DNA from: Macrostomum hystrix
Taxonomy: Eukaryota > Platyhelminthes > Macrostomidae
Assembly: GCA_950097015.1 (NCBI GenBank)
Contig: CATNEN010000002.1
Coordinates: 1,736,001 to 1,800,000 of the forward strand
Direction: 5' to 3'
Length of the DNA stretch: 64,000 nucleotides
Part shown: one piece after another, positions 1 to 12,474 of the stretch
Numbering within the stretch: the first letter of the stretch is position 1
Layout of the letters: each line of letters opens with the position of its first letter
The notes under the pieces: model-generated
Databases searched by the model: none
The model's input: the letters and a program-made list of their open reading frames with translations, nothing else
What the model was told of the DNA's origin: nothing
Position numbers and translations under genes: made by a program

Positions 1-1788
1 ACAGATTTGCAAATCACTTTTTTCTGTGAAATATAATCAGCACGAATTCGAGTTTGAAAGAAGTGCTAAAGTACATCTTAAATTATTTCTACAAAAGTGT
101 GCAATATTTTCGAGACACCTTTCTTCTTTTCTACACTGCGTAATTAGAATCAGAAAGCAGATAGAATGTAAGTTTATAGTTCTACTTGATTTCTGGGGAC
201 AATACGTAGCTACGAATGAAATCGAACGGAACATAGATTTTATTATAAAGAATTTAGATAAAAATAAAATTTTAGAGAACGCACTTGTAACACACATGTT
301 TCATTCTTGCCTTTTAAGGATATTTACTTTTATTAATTACATTTTTTACATATTACATATTATATAACAAGTTATCAATACAAGCTGGAGAGTTTATCAT
401 TTTCTATCCGATCTGTAGGAAGCTTGTATATTTGTGGTTTTATGGTGAAAAAGCTATAAATAACATATAAATTAACCAATATGTATACACAGAAAAAGAT
501 GACCCAATAAGTCAACACCACCTCCCAGTCCTGCCGAAACCTGTGACGCAGCATATACAAAAGACGACTAGATCTTCTAGCGGTCCGATCTAGCGGGCCT
601 TGGCTTATTCATGTACCACGTAAATTACAAATAATATTTAGGCGCAGTTAAAAAGGTTGATTGTACTCGCGACAGAATAAAAGCCACTGACACGGTGTAT
701 TGACAAAGTATTATATTTTTTGTATTTTTTATCGTCTAGGTAGATATTTTGCAACTGATAGATGTATCCGCAAGGTTTAACGAAGCAACGCTTGTTATAA
801 TTTATGCTTGTTTTTTAATTTTCGTGAAACAAATCTTAGTGACATTATTTTTTTTCATTCGTAGCATTTTTTGTACTACAGTTAGGAATGTTCTTCTTTC
901 TTAGGAATGTTAGGAATGAAAAATATTATTTCTGCGTTTATTTTTGTTTTATTGAGTTTAAGGTTGCTGTTTCCAAGAGTAACTTTTGAACTCCCGACCA
1001 CACGTTGTAAAAACGCGATCAATGTTTTCTTTACATCTACGTCCAATTGTGCTATTTACATATAGCACAGCGTATTAAATGTTTTTCTAACAGATATGTG
1101 CTCATCTTGAACATTTTTCCTACTATCTACAATGAGTTATATTTATATGGCTTTAAGGTTATTTTTTATAGAAGAAGGCGAGTAGATTTACTGTATTTTA
1201 TGTATGAGTATGCATGGCTAGATAAATGGCGTTTATATAGCAAGCTTTTTCTTACTAATTATCCATTTCGCTGCTATGTTAGTGTTAAGGAGTCACCCAA
1301 ATATGCCTGCAACATCTCCGACTTCATTGGTCACCGACCTATTTAGCTATTATATATATTATTTGGATTTAGATTTTTGAATATAGTGTCCTTTAATCAT
1401 CAGTTGCATCTTTCAAACTCCTTTAGGCCTACTTTTTATGAATTTTGAAAAAATCTACAGTTCTCAAGATTAGAAATTTTACATATAACTTTCAACAAGT
1501 AACACCAATATATATTGCTATAAAGCCAGATTAACTTTTTGATTGAAATAAAAGATTGGCTTATTGACTCAAATGCGCGTGCCTTCAACTGTCTCAAAAT
1601 AACCAGATATTTGGTAACTCCTATTATCGCATGTTTCTCAAAGCATCATGTATGCATATAATCATGCGTTTAGGCACTTTCTGTTTTTAAAGCTACTTTC
1701 GACTGCTGGGCTGTCCGACTGAAGCTGTACATCTAAGCTTGGCTAAGTGTAGTTACAATATTTTAATTTAAAGCAATGACAATTCCAG
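1..1788. other. AT-rich region, no gene supported
   Basis: No convincing coding exon is visible. A 61-codon open frame on the minus strand (375-560) contains one hydrophobic stretch but has no recognisable family. The start of the NWD1-like gene may lie here, because its first exon I can place begins at an acceptor-like site (1787-1788). Around 1285-1345 there is a fragment of the repeat that also forms the inverted arms near 3.1-4.0 kb. Confidence 0.5.
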
Positions 1789-4700
1789 GACCAGGACATA
1801 AAGAAGGTCACAGCTGACGGAAGGGAGTCTTCCGGCGCTTCCATGGGTCGGCGGCCGTCGCTTTTGAAGCGCCTCAGTTTGCGAGTGGCGCCTGCGTCGA
1901 AAGCAACCAAAGTCAAAAGTACAAACTGGACGAAATTGATGGCAAGGTGAAAATAGCTTGACGAATTTTTACTGTTCGGATGAAAACTTATTTTTACTTT
2001 CGTTTTTACTCAACTGAAAAAAATAGTGTTCGCGTGATGCAAAACGACTCAAACGTCGCCAATCTACGAGCTGCTCAGGCTCAGCATGAGACACGGCGTC
2101 GAAGACCAGCCCTGGTGAAGCGATTCACCCAGGCGATTCCAGCGCTACTGATCGAGTCTGAAATTCAAAGCATCTTTAAACGGCTAATGTCTGGCGGTTT
2201 GCTGTCCACTGTAGACGACCTGCCCCTAAGAAACTCAAGAACTGTGCGGGTCTTTCTCTGCTCCACGTTTTCAGGTTTGCGCACGCAACACTGCACTTTG
2301 CAATGACTTTTTTATCCATCAAAATTTTTTTGTTAAAACGCTGACAGTTTTTATACATCTTTGAGAAAAGAGTAAAACAAAAATAACTTTTTAGACAGGG
2401 AGGGTGTGGCAGAGCGGGTGACGCGTTTGCCTCGCACCAATGTCACTGAGCTCGATTCCGCAGCGAGGCCACGTTAATTTGGGGCGCCGCCGCGGAGAGA
2501 AGGCTTGTAGGCTTTTCGTGCAATTTACGCTCCTAAGGGCCAACCTCCAAGGCACAGTGAGAGTGTAAACTGCCTGACGATGAGAAAATCTGGACAGATG
2601 CTCTATGACTGCGCGTCTGCGAACAGTATCTGTGTGCGTGTGTGCTCAGGAGTCAGCGAACTAGGCAGAATTGCCTCCTGACTGACTGCGGGTCTAGTGT
2701 CACCAACTGATGTGCCAGTTTTCACAGCCCTCCTGCAAACATAAATAAATATTATAAATTTTAGACATGCACGCCGAAAGAAACATTATTATGCATCAAG
2801 TCTACCCGCGACTAAGACAGTACTGTCGACAGCAACATGGAATTGCGTTGCAGGTTAAAAAATTAGCTGATTTCTTGCAAATATTTGCCTCTTTGATGCA
2901 CTAGAGAAATAATCAATAGCCCTAAATACCCCTTGTAGATAGTGGACATGCGATGGGGCATCCAGGACGGAGCCACCGTTGATCAGACGGCCTCAGAGAT
3001 CTGCTTTGCTGAGCTGTTCAACTGTCAGAGACTTTCGATCGGACCTCACTTCCTTGTGAGTTGCTATATCGAAGTTTATTTAATTTAACTCGCAAGGAAT
3101 TCCCCTTGACAATTTTTTGTTGCACTTGAACGGAGCAACGCAAGCACACGAAACTCAAGAACACGGGTTACATTTTTGTCGCGCATCTTCTGAAACAAGA
3201 TTCAGGTCTCCAGCCGTTCAGACCGTCGAGATGTTCAACGGTTTTGTCCCAAGGTCGCATTTTTCTCATCAGAGCTACTGAATTTCATACACCCTATAGG
3301 CCTACACGAAGTTGTATTGCGTCTCAATTACACCTTGCCAGGAATAAAAAATTAATCAGCATGTCATCCGAATGTGCCTGCATCATCTCTTGTTGTCACC
3401 GACCTTTATCTAGGCGGAGCTGCTGGACCTTCAACAAGTAATAGTAGAGTTTAGGCAAATACACGACCCCATAGCCACCTGGAGACACCCTGCTGACGGT
3501 GCTGACGGTGTCGGGGTGGTGACTGATTGTTTAACAGACTAGGCAAGGGTCCTGTGGTTGAGCTTCGTCCCATAAATTTAGGCTTGATCAGCGAAATAGG
3601 AGAATTTTGCATCAGGATCTCCATATTCAGCAGGTGCCACTTGCTGTCTAGATAAAGGCCAGTGACCACTGAAGTCGGAGATGATGCAGGCACATTAGGT
3701 GGCGTGCTAATAAAGTTTGAAGGCCAGGCAAGGCCGCTGTGATGCGCAGTGCTTGTTCGTGTATAGGGGTATGAAATACACTAGCTCTTATAGAAAAATT
3801 ATGACCCTCGGCCAGAACCGTTAAATATCTGGACGGTCTGAAGGGCTGGCGACTTTATTTTTGGTTCAGAAGACGCGCCAGAAAAATTTGGCCTGTCCTC
3901 TTGAGTTTCGTGCAGTGCTTGCGTTGCTCCGTATGGGTGCAGAAAAACATTGTGTTGTTATGAAAAAGAGCGGCAAAATGGCTTGCTAGTCCTTGTCCTA
4001 AGGACATTCCAGAACAATTAAAAACCTTGGCGGCATTTCTGTTTCGCAGGGAATTCTGAGCCACCGCTACGGCACCCGACAGCTGCCTCACAAGCTTCAG
4101 CGGTCAGAGATGGAGGCTCTGGAGAAGCGCATGGCCCAATTTGGAAACGAGACGGCACTGGGCCTGCTGCGCAAGTGGTACCGTCTGGACGAGAACCAGA
4201 AGGAGGCGGTGTTTGTCTTTCAGTCTCCGGCATCGCTTGCTGACGGTGATGAAACCAGAGCAGCCGAGGCTAGAGCAGCATGGAGAAAGGAAGAGGGTCC
4301 ACTGGTCGATGCAGTTGTGACGTCTGCCGAGCGAGCTGCAGAGCTGGGTGAGATGAGCTCAGACCGAGCGCTGCACTTCTCAGCGTCAGTCACTCACCTG
4401 GAGTTTGTTCACGGAGTGCTGCAGTGTCGCGATGAGCGACGACAAGACGCGCTTCTGTTTTGTCGAGAGATTGAGGACGTGAGAGAGCAGGTGCAAGCTG
4501 GAGACAAGGCGGTATCAAGGTTTGTCGAAACTCAACCGAACGGTTCACTTGATGAAGCGACGTTCGAGAGAATCCAGAGACTGAAGGAGCAGCAGCTGCC
4601 AGCAGTTTTGCCTCTCGAGAACATTATCACACACCGACTGAGGTGGAGCTCCGTGATCGACGGAGACGCAGACTACGAGGGCCAGCTTGCGAGCGACATT

Positions 4701-7700
4701 GAGCGACAGCTACGTCGCCTGATTGATCGAGGCGTCGGTCAACTGTCGGCACTGGAGTCGGACAGTGTGTACACAGAGGTGCTGCAGCACTCGCATCAGT
4801 GCGTGAGCTACGTGAAGCAGTTTCAGGGCCGAGAAGACTGCATGGAAGCAGTACGCAGTCAGCTGACGGGTCCGTCATCTCATCCGCTTGTGATCCACGG
4901 ATGCTCGGGCAGCGGAAAGACGTCGGTGCTTGCGAGAGCCGGCGTGTTGGTCCGAGACTGGCTGCCGGATTCTGAGCGATCTGACGCAGTGGTTCTCGTG
5001 AGATTCCTCGGAACCAGTCCTGCATCATCCAGCATTCGACAGACTCTGAAATCGCTGTGTCAGCAGATGTGCGTTTTTCTGGGACATTCAGAGACCGAGC
5101 TGCTTTCGACGGTTGAGGACTTTAGAGACCTCGTGGACAGCTTCTATCGAATGGCAGAGTCGCTGTGCCAACAGGGACAAAGGTAAGTGCTTGACAAATG
5201 AATCTGGATGCATAGCATTTCCACTAGCAAGGTCGCTCTACTAAACTGTTGAATCTTATTCTCTGCTTGAATTTCAGGGTGTTTGTGTTTCTTGACTCGC
5301 TGGACCAACTGGATGGGTCGGATGGGGCGCACACTTTGAGCTGGCTTCGAGCCAAGCTGCCAAGCAACATGAAGCTAGTCGTGAGCTGCCTGCCAGAGCT
5401 GCACGGTATTCTGGATGCGTGCCGGATGCTGCTGGATGGTGTCGCCGACTCATTCGTCGAGGTGGTCGCTCTGGAGCCGTCGCTCTGCAGCAAGATCGTG
5501 GAGGAGCTGCTGTCTGCACGCAGTCGAAACCTGACAGAGTCGCAGTGGTCGATGGTGCGGGAAGCATTCAGGGCGTGCAGCCTGCCCATATTCATGAACT
5601 TGGTGTTCAACGAGGTTGTGCAGTGGCGATCGTACACTCCGGTGGAGAGCTTGCAGCACACAGTCCGCGGTGCCATCGAGCATCTGTTCGGTCGGCTTGA
5701 GAGGCAGTTCGGAACGTTGCTAGTGCGTCACTCGCTGTCGTACATCACAGCGTCTCGGAACGGACTCGGCGATCTCGAGATGGAGGACTTGCTGTCGCTT
5801 GACGAGGATGTTCTCGGCGAGATCTTTGCCCACCACCTGCCGCCATTCATTAGAGTGCCGCCGCTGTGCTGGACTCGAGTCAGACATGAGCTCGGCGACT
5901 ACCTGGTCGAGAGGGAGGCCGATGACAACAGAGTGGTTTTCTGGTACCACCGGCAGTTCTGGGAGGTCGCACAGGAGTACCTGTTTTCAGACAAGTCGCA
6001 CGCCAGACAGACTCACTCTCGTCTGGCGGACTACTTCCTTGGAGTGTGGGCTGGACGAGCAAAGCCGTTTCACTGTCCCAAAAACTTGGCGGCGAAGCTG
6101 TCCAGACAGGTGAGGCGCTCGTTGCTTAATGCTTCAGTTGAGCAATATCCTGACGCATTTGTAAATCCCGAAAACATTTCAGGGAACGCCGCCACCGACA
6201 GAGGCAGACAGACAAGTGGCCGCTCAGCCAAACTGTCTGCAGGTGCAGGCAGACGGCAGCAGACGGCTCAACCTGAGGAAGCTGAGCGAGCTGCCCTACC
6301 AGCTGGTGCGCAGTGGTCGGATCGAGGACTTTCACCGAGAGGTGACCTTCAACGCCGACTTTCTGGAGTGTCGACTCAGCGGCTCGTCCCGTTACCAACT
6401 GCTGAGGGATCTGCGCCTGTTTCTTGATTTCGACGAGTCCGAGATTGGCGATCGATCTGGCTTTGCCGACGCCGAGCGAGTGTTCAACGCGATCCGTATC
6501 GCATCGCTCAGCCTAGGCCACAGCTCGCTGGCCATCTCCGTCGACTTGTGCGGTCGTCTGCGCCACTTTGCAGACGCTTCGCCAAACATTCGGCGACTTC
6601 TAGACGGATGCCGAAGCAGCGCTCAGTCGGCTCGCCTGATTCCGATGAACAGCTGCTTCGACAGCGGCAGCAGCTTCAACCACTGCACAGTGCAGGTGCA
6701 GCTGGCTCTCGGTAAGCTGAGTGAGTCGGGCCTGATGTACACCGTTTCTCTGGAAGACAACAGCGTCAGATGGTTCGACCTGGAGGGCAACGAACTTAAA
6801 GAGATTCAGTGCGCAAGCCCAGTGTTGGTGCATTCGCACGTGCGCCATATGAAGACCGTGTCAGAAAGCGGTTGCTTTCTTGTTCTTGCTAGAGAGTGTC
6901 CTGATGACGATCAGTCGTACAGAATATTCAAAACGAATCTGCATACTGGTGATAGTAGCTTAGTTCTGCACTCATTGCCTAGCGAAGTCGCTTTGGCTGC
7001 TGCACAAGAGGGCGAGAACGTCGTATTTGCATCGTCTGAGAATTACATTCTTCTAAAAATTTTGTCGCTTCGATTAATAACTTCGTTTATACTTTTGCAC
7101 CCCAAGTCGAGTCAGCTTGTTCGACTGAGAGCTATGCAGTCACGTTGGAGCGGCCCGTTTTTAAACGGTGATCGATTTCTTTTCTTTCTTGGCCACTCTG
7201 AATTTTCGCGCAGTGAGCCACCAACAAACAGTGCCTTGGATAGACCTAGAATTATCATTCTTACCGAGTCTGACCTCGCCACGGAAATCGAGCTGGATTG
7301 TCCAGAACTGAAGCCTTTCGTTCTGACTTCAGAAACACCTAAGACTCAACCACTGGAGGCATTCTGTGTTAAAGAAACGCTTTTAATTATAACCCGCACT
7401 GCGCATGCGGATGTCCCACAAGATGTTGTCTTCACTGTTCACTGCTTCACTATTGTGGGTAGCCAATCCCACAGGATGCACAAATGGACACGTCCAAATT
7501 CGAATCCCCACTCAGAGTTTAGTGTCGTTTTGTCAGCAGACGTCGGCTCAGCGGCTCTGGTGTTTCGTACGCCAGTCAGGAGTGGCATGGGATTCGTCTG
7601 CAGACTGGCCGATGGCGAATTCTGCCAGCTGGCTTATCACCCGGTGCTGGAGGAGTCGCACAATCTGGACAACGATGACAGCGCGGCGATTTCGCCGTTT

Positions 7701-10700
7701 CTGGACTCCGTCTTCCTCAGTGCCAATGGTGATTTGCTGCTCGCCAAAGCTTGCTCAGGGTACATGTTTAACATCTGGTCAGGCACTGATGGCAGCTTTC
7801 TGAGGACTGTAGCCGGAAACTCCGATTTCTACGCAGTGGGTCAGCCAAGTGGTACAGACTTCTTAGCTATTAATGTGCTTCCGGAGGACCTGGACCCGAA
7901 CGTGCAGCTAAAACTGCTGAACATAGCCGCTTTGCGAGACTCCGAGTCAGATTGCGACTTCGATAGCGCCAGGATCACAGAGAGAATGCTCAAGCAGGGA
8001 CAGTTCGCTTATCGAACCGGGCGGTCGGGTAGATTTTTAGTCTCTTTTTTTGATCGACAGACAAATCGAGGCGAGGCTTCTGAGGTTGACTTTGCTTCAG
8101 GCAAGCGACTAATCGAGCTGGAGTTCAGCGGTGAAAATGACAACAATGCACTGCCAGATTTGGTCGAAAAGGATGAAGAAAATGTTTACAGTCAAGATAA
8201 GAAGCCTAGTGAATATGTTTCAGAGCCGGAAAAATATCTGCCTGATCAAGAAACAAGCACAGTTGAGGATTCTTTCGAGGAGCAGCTAGCTCCGAAGCTA
8301 AAAGACTATTGTTGGTATTGGGATCTGAAAGATTATAATCTGGCTCTTGTACGGGATCCAAGAACCTTGGGTATGCGGTTAATAGACACCAAGCCAGGCA
8401 TACTCGTAATGAATGCTGAAGCACTGTTTCAAGTCGAGTCAGCTGTTTTAGCTGAAGATCTCGAAATGGAGAATGGACTTTTTAAGAACGCTTCGACCAC
8501 AGCGTTGCCGACTGTGATAATCACAAACCATCCCCAGTTTAGCAGCATGCCTGCCGGATATTTGTCAACGAATGAGCGGCCGCTGATGTTTGACAAAACT
8601 GCCGATCTTTTTGCTGTTTTGTCGTATGACTTCAAGACACTGTTTCTACTGCCTAGAAAGGTCCGGTTCGCATCTCAGCTGTTGAAAGTCGACCTGCAAA
8701 CTCGTCGAATTCAACAGGCTAGCAGTCGGCAACTTCCAGTCAGACTGGTGGTTGGCGAGGAATTCGTTCGAAATGCTGGACGTCGTGCTGCCATCGAGGC
8801 GATGCGGGTGACAGCAAGCGACCTGGTCCAGGCGCAGAGCCGACTGACCTCCGTACCCTTGGAGAAGGAAAAGCGGAGTGAATTCGAGATGTGCAAGTTT
8901 GCCATCAGCCAGTCGAGAGAGCTACTGCGGAGGATGATAGCCGAGTATCAGGTGATTTATCAAGGCAAACAGCTGCAAAGGTGCAAGTGATTTAGAAAAG
9001 ATGAGAAACTTTTTCAAAGTAGTGAATAATTCCTAATCTGCCCTGTTGTCTTGCTTAACTTCCACTTTTGGATGTCATCTCTTTGGCATCAAAGCGGGTC
9101 TGGCATTTTTCATTACATAGTTCGTTACTGTGTTCTAGTACAGCCCTTTCAGGCGGTCAGTGGCAGAGCGGTTAACACGTTTGCCTCTCGCGCCAAGGTC
9201 CCTGAGCTCGATTCCGCGGCGAGGCCACATTCATTTGTGGCTCAGCTGCCGAGAGATGGCTTGGCGGCTTGTCGTGCAATTTACGCCCCTGAGGGCCAAC
9301 CTTCAAGGCACAGTGAGAGTGTACAGTGTACAGTGAGACTGCCTGAAGATAAGAAAGTCAACACCAGTGAGTGTGAGCCAGCGTACAGTATCTGGGTGCG
9401 TGTATGAGTCAGCTGAATGGGCAAAATTGCCTCCTCGATGGCTGCAGGTCAAGTGTCCACCAAATGATGCGCCAATGCCCGCAGCCCTACTGCAATTATT
9501 ACTTTTATTATTATGGCCTTCTCTTACTTACTATAAGTAGTGATAAAAGTGATCGCACTCCAAACGCAGGACGCAGAAGCTGAGAAAGAAGCGGACAGCT
9601 TCCAGCTGGCCGGCCAACTCGCGGCGCAACTGTCGGAGCTGCTCAGCCACGGAGCTGGGGGCGATGCCACGCGAGTGGACTCAGCCATGCGCTATCTGAC
9701 TGACAGCGGGCTCGAATCAGCGCTGCGATTTCGGTTTAAAATCAAAGCGCAGGACACATGCGAACCGGTGATGCTGTTTGCAGGCTCCGGGCAGCATTCC
9801 GATCAGCTGATCATTCAGTACCGCATCGTCAGTATCGACAGCTACGCCAAGTCGCTTGAACGCGAGACCATGTGCTGGCCCGGCCAGCTATTAGTACTCG
9901 ACTGTTATTCAGCTCTCGGCGGCATCCGCTCTGTTAGCAAGACATTCGACGCTGGCATCCTGTGCCTTCTGCCCGACGGTGCACACTGCGTCACCTACAG
10001 ACTGAAGATTGTCAACATTGTGACGGGAGAGACAGCTCGCGACCTGGACCCAAGCAACTCCGTTGTGTTGAAGGACCTCCTCATGACGTCAGATGGCCGG
10101 CTAGTCATCGGACGACGTTTGGCGCCTGGGCAGCGCATTCGACGCGACCTCGACGAGGAAACTGAGGAGCTGCTGTCGGACGGGCAGAGGGTTTTGCAGG
10201 CGAGTGTGAAAGCTTTGTGCTTCCCTTTGGATTGAAAACATCTTCCGAAGATCAACGCTGCATCGAAGCACTCTCCTCTGTTGTTGTCGGTCGTAGATGT
10301 CTTGAGTTTTGTGTTCTCGAGATTTGTACATGAGGACTAATTTTCAAGGTGCACTGAGTGTTTGAACTGAAAGCCTCGTGTCTGTGTGTGCTGAGATTCG
10401 CTAGAGAACTCCAAATTAAATTAAGAAGCTTTAAATCTGCAACTCAGCTGTAGCCTGATCAATCAACACAGATTTTCAGTCCAAAATTTTCCCACTTTTG
10501 AGCAGGCGTTTTCCCTGGCTGATGGTACTCAGCTGTTTAACTACCTATTTGAAGAGGAGCCCACACTGCTGCTATCGCCCAGTCCGAATCGACTAGTCAT
10601 TGTGCTTCGTGATCATCCTGTACAGCTGTACGAGATTATGGCTACGACCAAGCAGAGTGGTCCAGAATCTCTTAAGAAAACTTGCAAGCCAGTTAGCAAT

Positions 10701-10909
10701 TATCTGCAAGGGGACTACCTGAGTTTCGTTGGTAAGTAAAATAGAGCATAGCTCTCATCTATCACATGTGCAAATGTGCTATTAAGAAGAAAGCTCTCTG
10801 AATTGCAGGCTCGGTTTTATCCCGAGGTTTAGCCAGGGTGGCCGACGTTCGTCCCACCGATCCAATCGACTACCTGGGCCGCTGGCTGCTTAACTTGGAC
10901 TCAAATTAA
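1789..10909 (+). CDS. NWD1-like STAND NTPase: DUF4062-NACHT-WD40 with C-terminal Dpy-30 motif
   Basis: Ten exons join in consistent phase: 1789-1946, 2027-2274, 2765-2853, 2939-3055, 4050-5182, 5278-6109, 6183-8951, 9570-10199, 10506-10731 and 10809-10909, about 2,100 residues. Exons 2-5 give a DUF4062-type region ([12 protein letters not shown], then VDMRWG, then HRYG). The Walker A motif GCSGSGKTS lies near residue 488 and a Walker B-like [11 protein letters not shown] near residue 583, followed by winged-helix-like sequence and a long beta-rich WD40-like half interrupted by a probable coiled coil around the exon 7/8 junction. The last exon carries a Dpy-30-like motif (RPxDPIxYL). NWD1/NWD2 relatives are cytosolic signalling ATPases, and Dpy-30 motifs elsewhere are dimer/docking helices, often in ciliary proteins. 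The first exon and the true start are uncertain. The intron after 10199 uses a GC donor. SINEs and a foldback sit in introns. Family assignment is strong; the biological role is unknown. Confidence 0.85.
2400..2757 (+). mobile_element. tRNA-derived SINE, family 1, copy A (intronic)
   Basis: The head resembles a Leu/Ser-type tRNA with an A box (TGGCAGAGCGGGTGACGCG) and a B box (GAGCTCGATTCC). A shared body and an A/T-rich tail follow. It lies in the intron between 2275 and 2764 of the NWD1-like gene. Copies at 9.15-9.5 kb and, inverted, at 20.6-21.0 kb share the same body. Confidence 0.75.
3105..3965. repeat. Long inverted repeat (foldback) inside an intron
   Basis: The left arm, about 3105-3440, matches the reverse complement of about 3640-3965 with scattered mismatches and small indels. 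Landmarks shared by both arms include the CGGAGCAACGCAAGCAC block, the TTCAGACCGTC block and the GTGCCTGCATCATCTC block. About 200 bp of unpaired sequence separates the arms. The structure lies in the 994-bp intron 3056-4049. A related fragment occurs at 1285-1345, so this is a dispersed repeat rather than a local palindrome. It could be a MITE or foldback element, or two head-to-head insertions. Confidence 0.75.
9150..9515 (+). mobile_element. tRNA-derived SINE, family 1, copy B (intronic)
   Basis: Same head (GTGGCAGAGCGGTTAACACG and GAGCTCGATTCCGCGGCG) and body as copy A, ending in a TTATTATTATT-type tail. It occupies most of the intron 8952-9569 of the NWD1-like gene. Confidence 0.8.
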
Positions 10910-11770
10910 AATATTACTCTGCTCATCAACAGTGGAACAGCGGACACTTTTTCTGCATCTCCTATAGTCTAAAATTTTCCGTTCTATCCGATGTCAAAAC
11001 TTCCAGGATCACAAAACATCGTCATCGTCAAGATATTCAATGACTCTCGTCGGGGTGTCTGGTTTGGGAGCTCCCAATTTGGTTTGGGAGCTATCGTTAA
11101 TTAGGCAGTGGGTATTTACAATACCCCGTGCTCTTTCTAATGCTACTGGACCGTATCTTGTTGTTATTTTCGTAAAGAAATCAAGCGCTTTCTATTTTCT
11201 TCTAACTAAATGTGATATTTTACGTTTTTTGTGTCTCTTTGTGCTAACCTATAAGTAGTATAAATAACATTTTGAATTATTTTTTTAGTATTGCGTGATA
11301 ACTTGAACTAACAACAGTATTGCTTTACCGTGCTTTAATTTCATATATTTAAATATGATTTAAATATAATTTAGCTATTTTTTCTTATTTTTACTTAACT
11401 AATTATTATCTGAAAGTCACATTCAATGTGCTTACACAAAACAGCTAGTTAAATATTCCAATAAAACTTGTTTTAATTACGACACAAAAATGTGCCATAT
11501 TTATAAAATCTGTTTTAAGTGATTAAAATGATCATCTTTGGCACCATATAACGGCATTTTTAACGTCGTAACTTTTATTTATCACTGAGATAAGCAAACA
11601 AAGATAAACAAAATAAACAGGAAGACTGCTCAGATAAGCAAGGTACCAATCATATAGCTGTTTGTTGCAATGGCATATAAAATAGCAATTAGTGACCCAA
11701 TTAGTTGCTTAACTTTATTTACTCACAACTGCACTGCTTGAACTCAGTCTGAGACTAGAAATACTAAATC
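10910..11770. other. AT-rich intergenic stretch
   Basis: Presumed 3' flank of the NWD1-like gene. It has no coding signal. An AATAAA lies near 11460, too far downstream to be assigned with confidence as the poly(A) signal. Confidence 0.4.
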
Positions 11771-11778
11771 TCAAATAA

Positions 11779-12302
11779 ACTGTGCTCAATCTGAGAGAAA
11801 CTGTGCTCAATCTGAGAGAAACTGTGCTCAATCTGAGAGAAACTGTGCTCAATCTGACTGAACCACTACTAAATCTGACAGAAACTGTGCTCAATCTGAG
11901 AGAACACTACTCAATCTGACAGAAACTGTGCTCAATCTGACAGAAACTGTGCTCAATCTGACAGAAACTGTGCTCAATCTGACAGAAACTGTGCTCAATC
12001 TGACAGAAACTGTGCTCAATCTGACAGAAACTGTGCTCAATCTGACAGAACCACTAATCAATCTGACAGAACCACTACTCAATCTGACAGAAACTGTGCT
12101 CAATCTGACAGACACTGTGCTCAATCTGACAGAAACTGTGCTCAATCTGACAGACACTGTGCTCAATCTGACAGAAACTGTGCTCAATCTGACAGACACT
12201 GTGCTCAATCTGACAGAAACTGTGCTCAATCTGACAGACACTGTGCTAAATCTGACTGACACTGTGCTCAATCTGACAGAACCACTACTCAATCTGACAA
12301 GA
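11779..12302. repeat. Minisatellite, 21-bp unit
   Basis: About 25 head-to-tail units of ACTGTGCTCAATCTGACAGAA with variants (GAGAG for GACAG, CCACTACTC for CTGTGCTC). Because 21 is a multiple of three, open frames run through both strands. They have the simple periodicity of the repeat and are not taken as genes. Confidence 0.95.
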
Positions 12303-12474
12303 AATCAACTAGATATTTAACTGAGTACTCAAATAATCAAACTGACAGAAAATTTTAGCTGACCTTACTTAAAACTCGCATAACACAGCAACAAATATCT
12401 AGACTTAAAAGAGTAAAACAAGCAACCAAAATGAAAATCAATTATTTACCATGTATTCTTAGAATCAGTTTGAT

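Noticed and set aside
5224-6398. Antisense and shifted open frames inside the NACHT exons
   Set aside because: They overlap the conserved NACHT coding frame and match no family.
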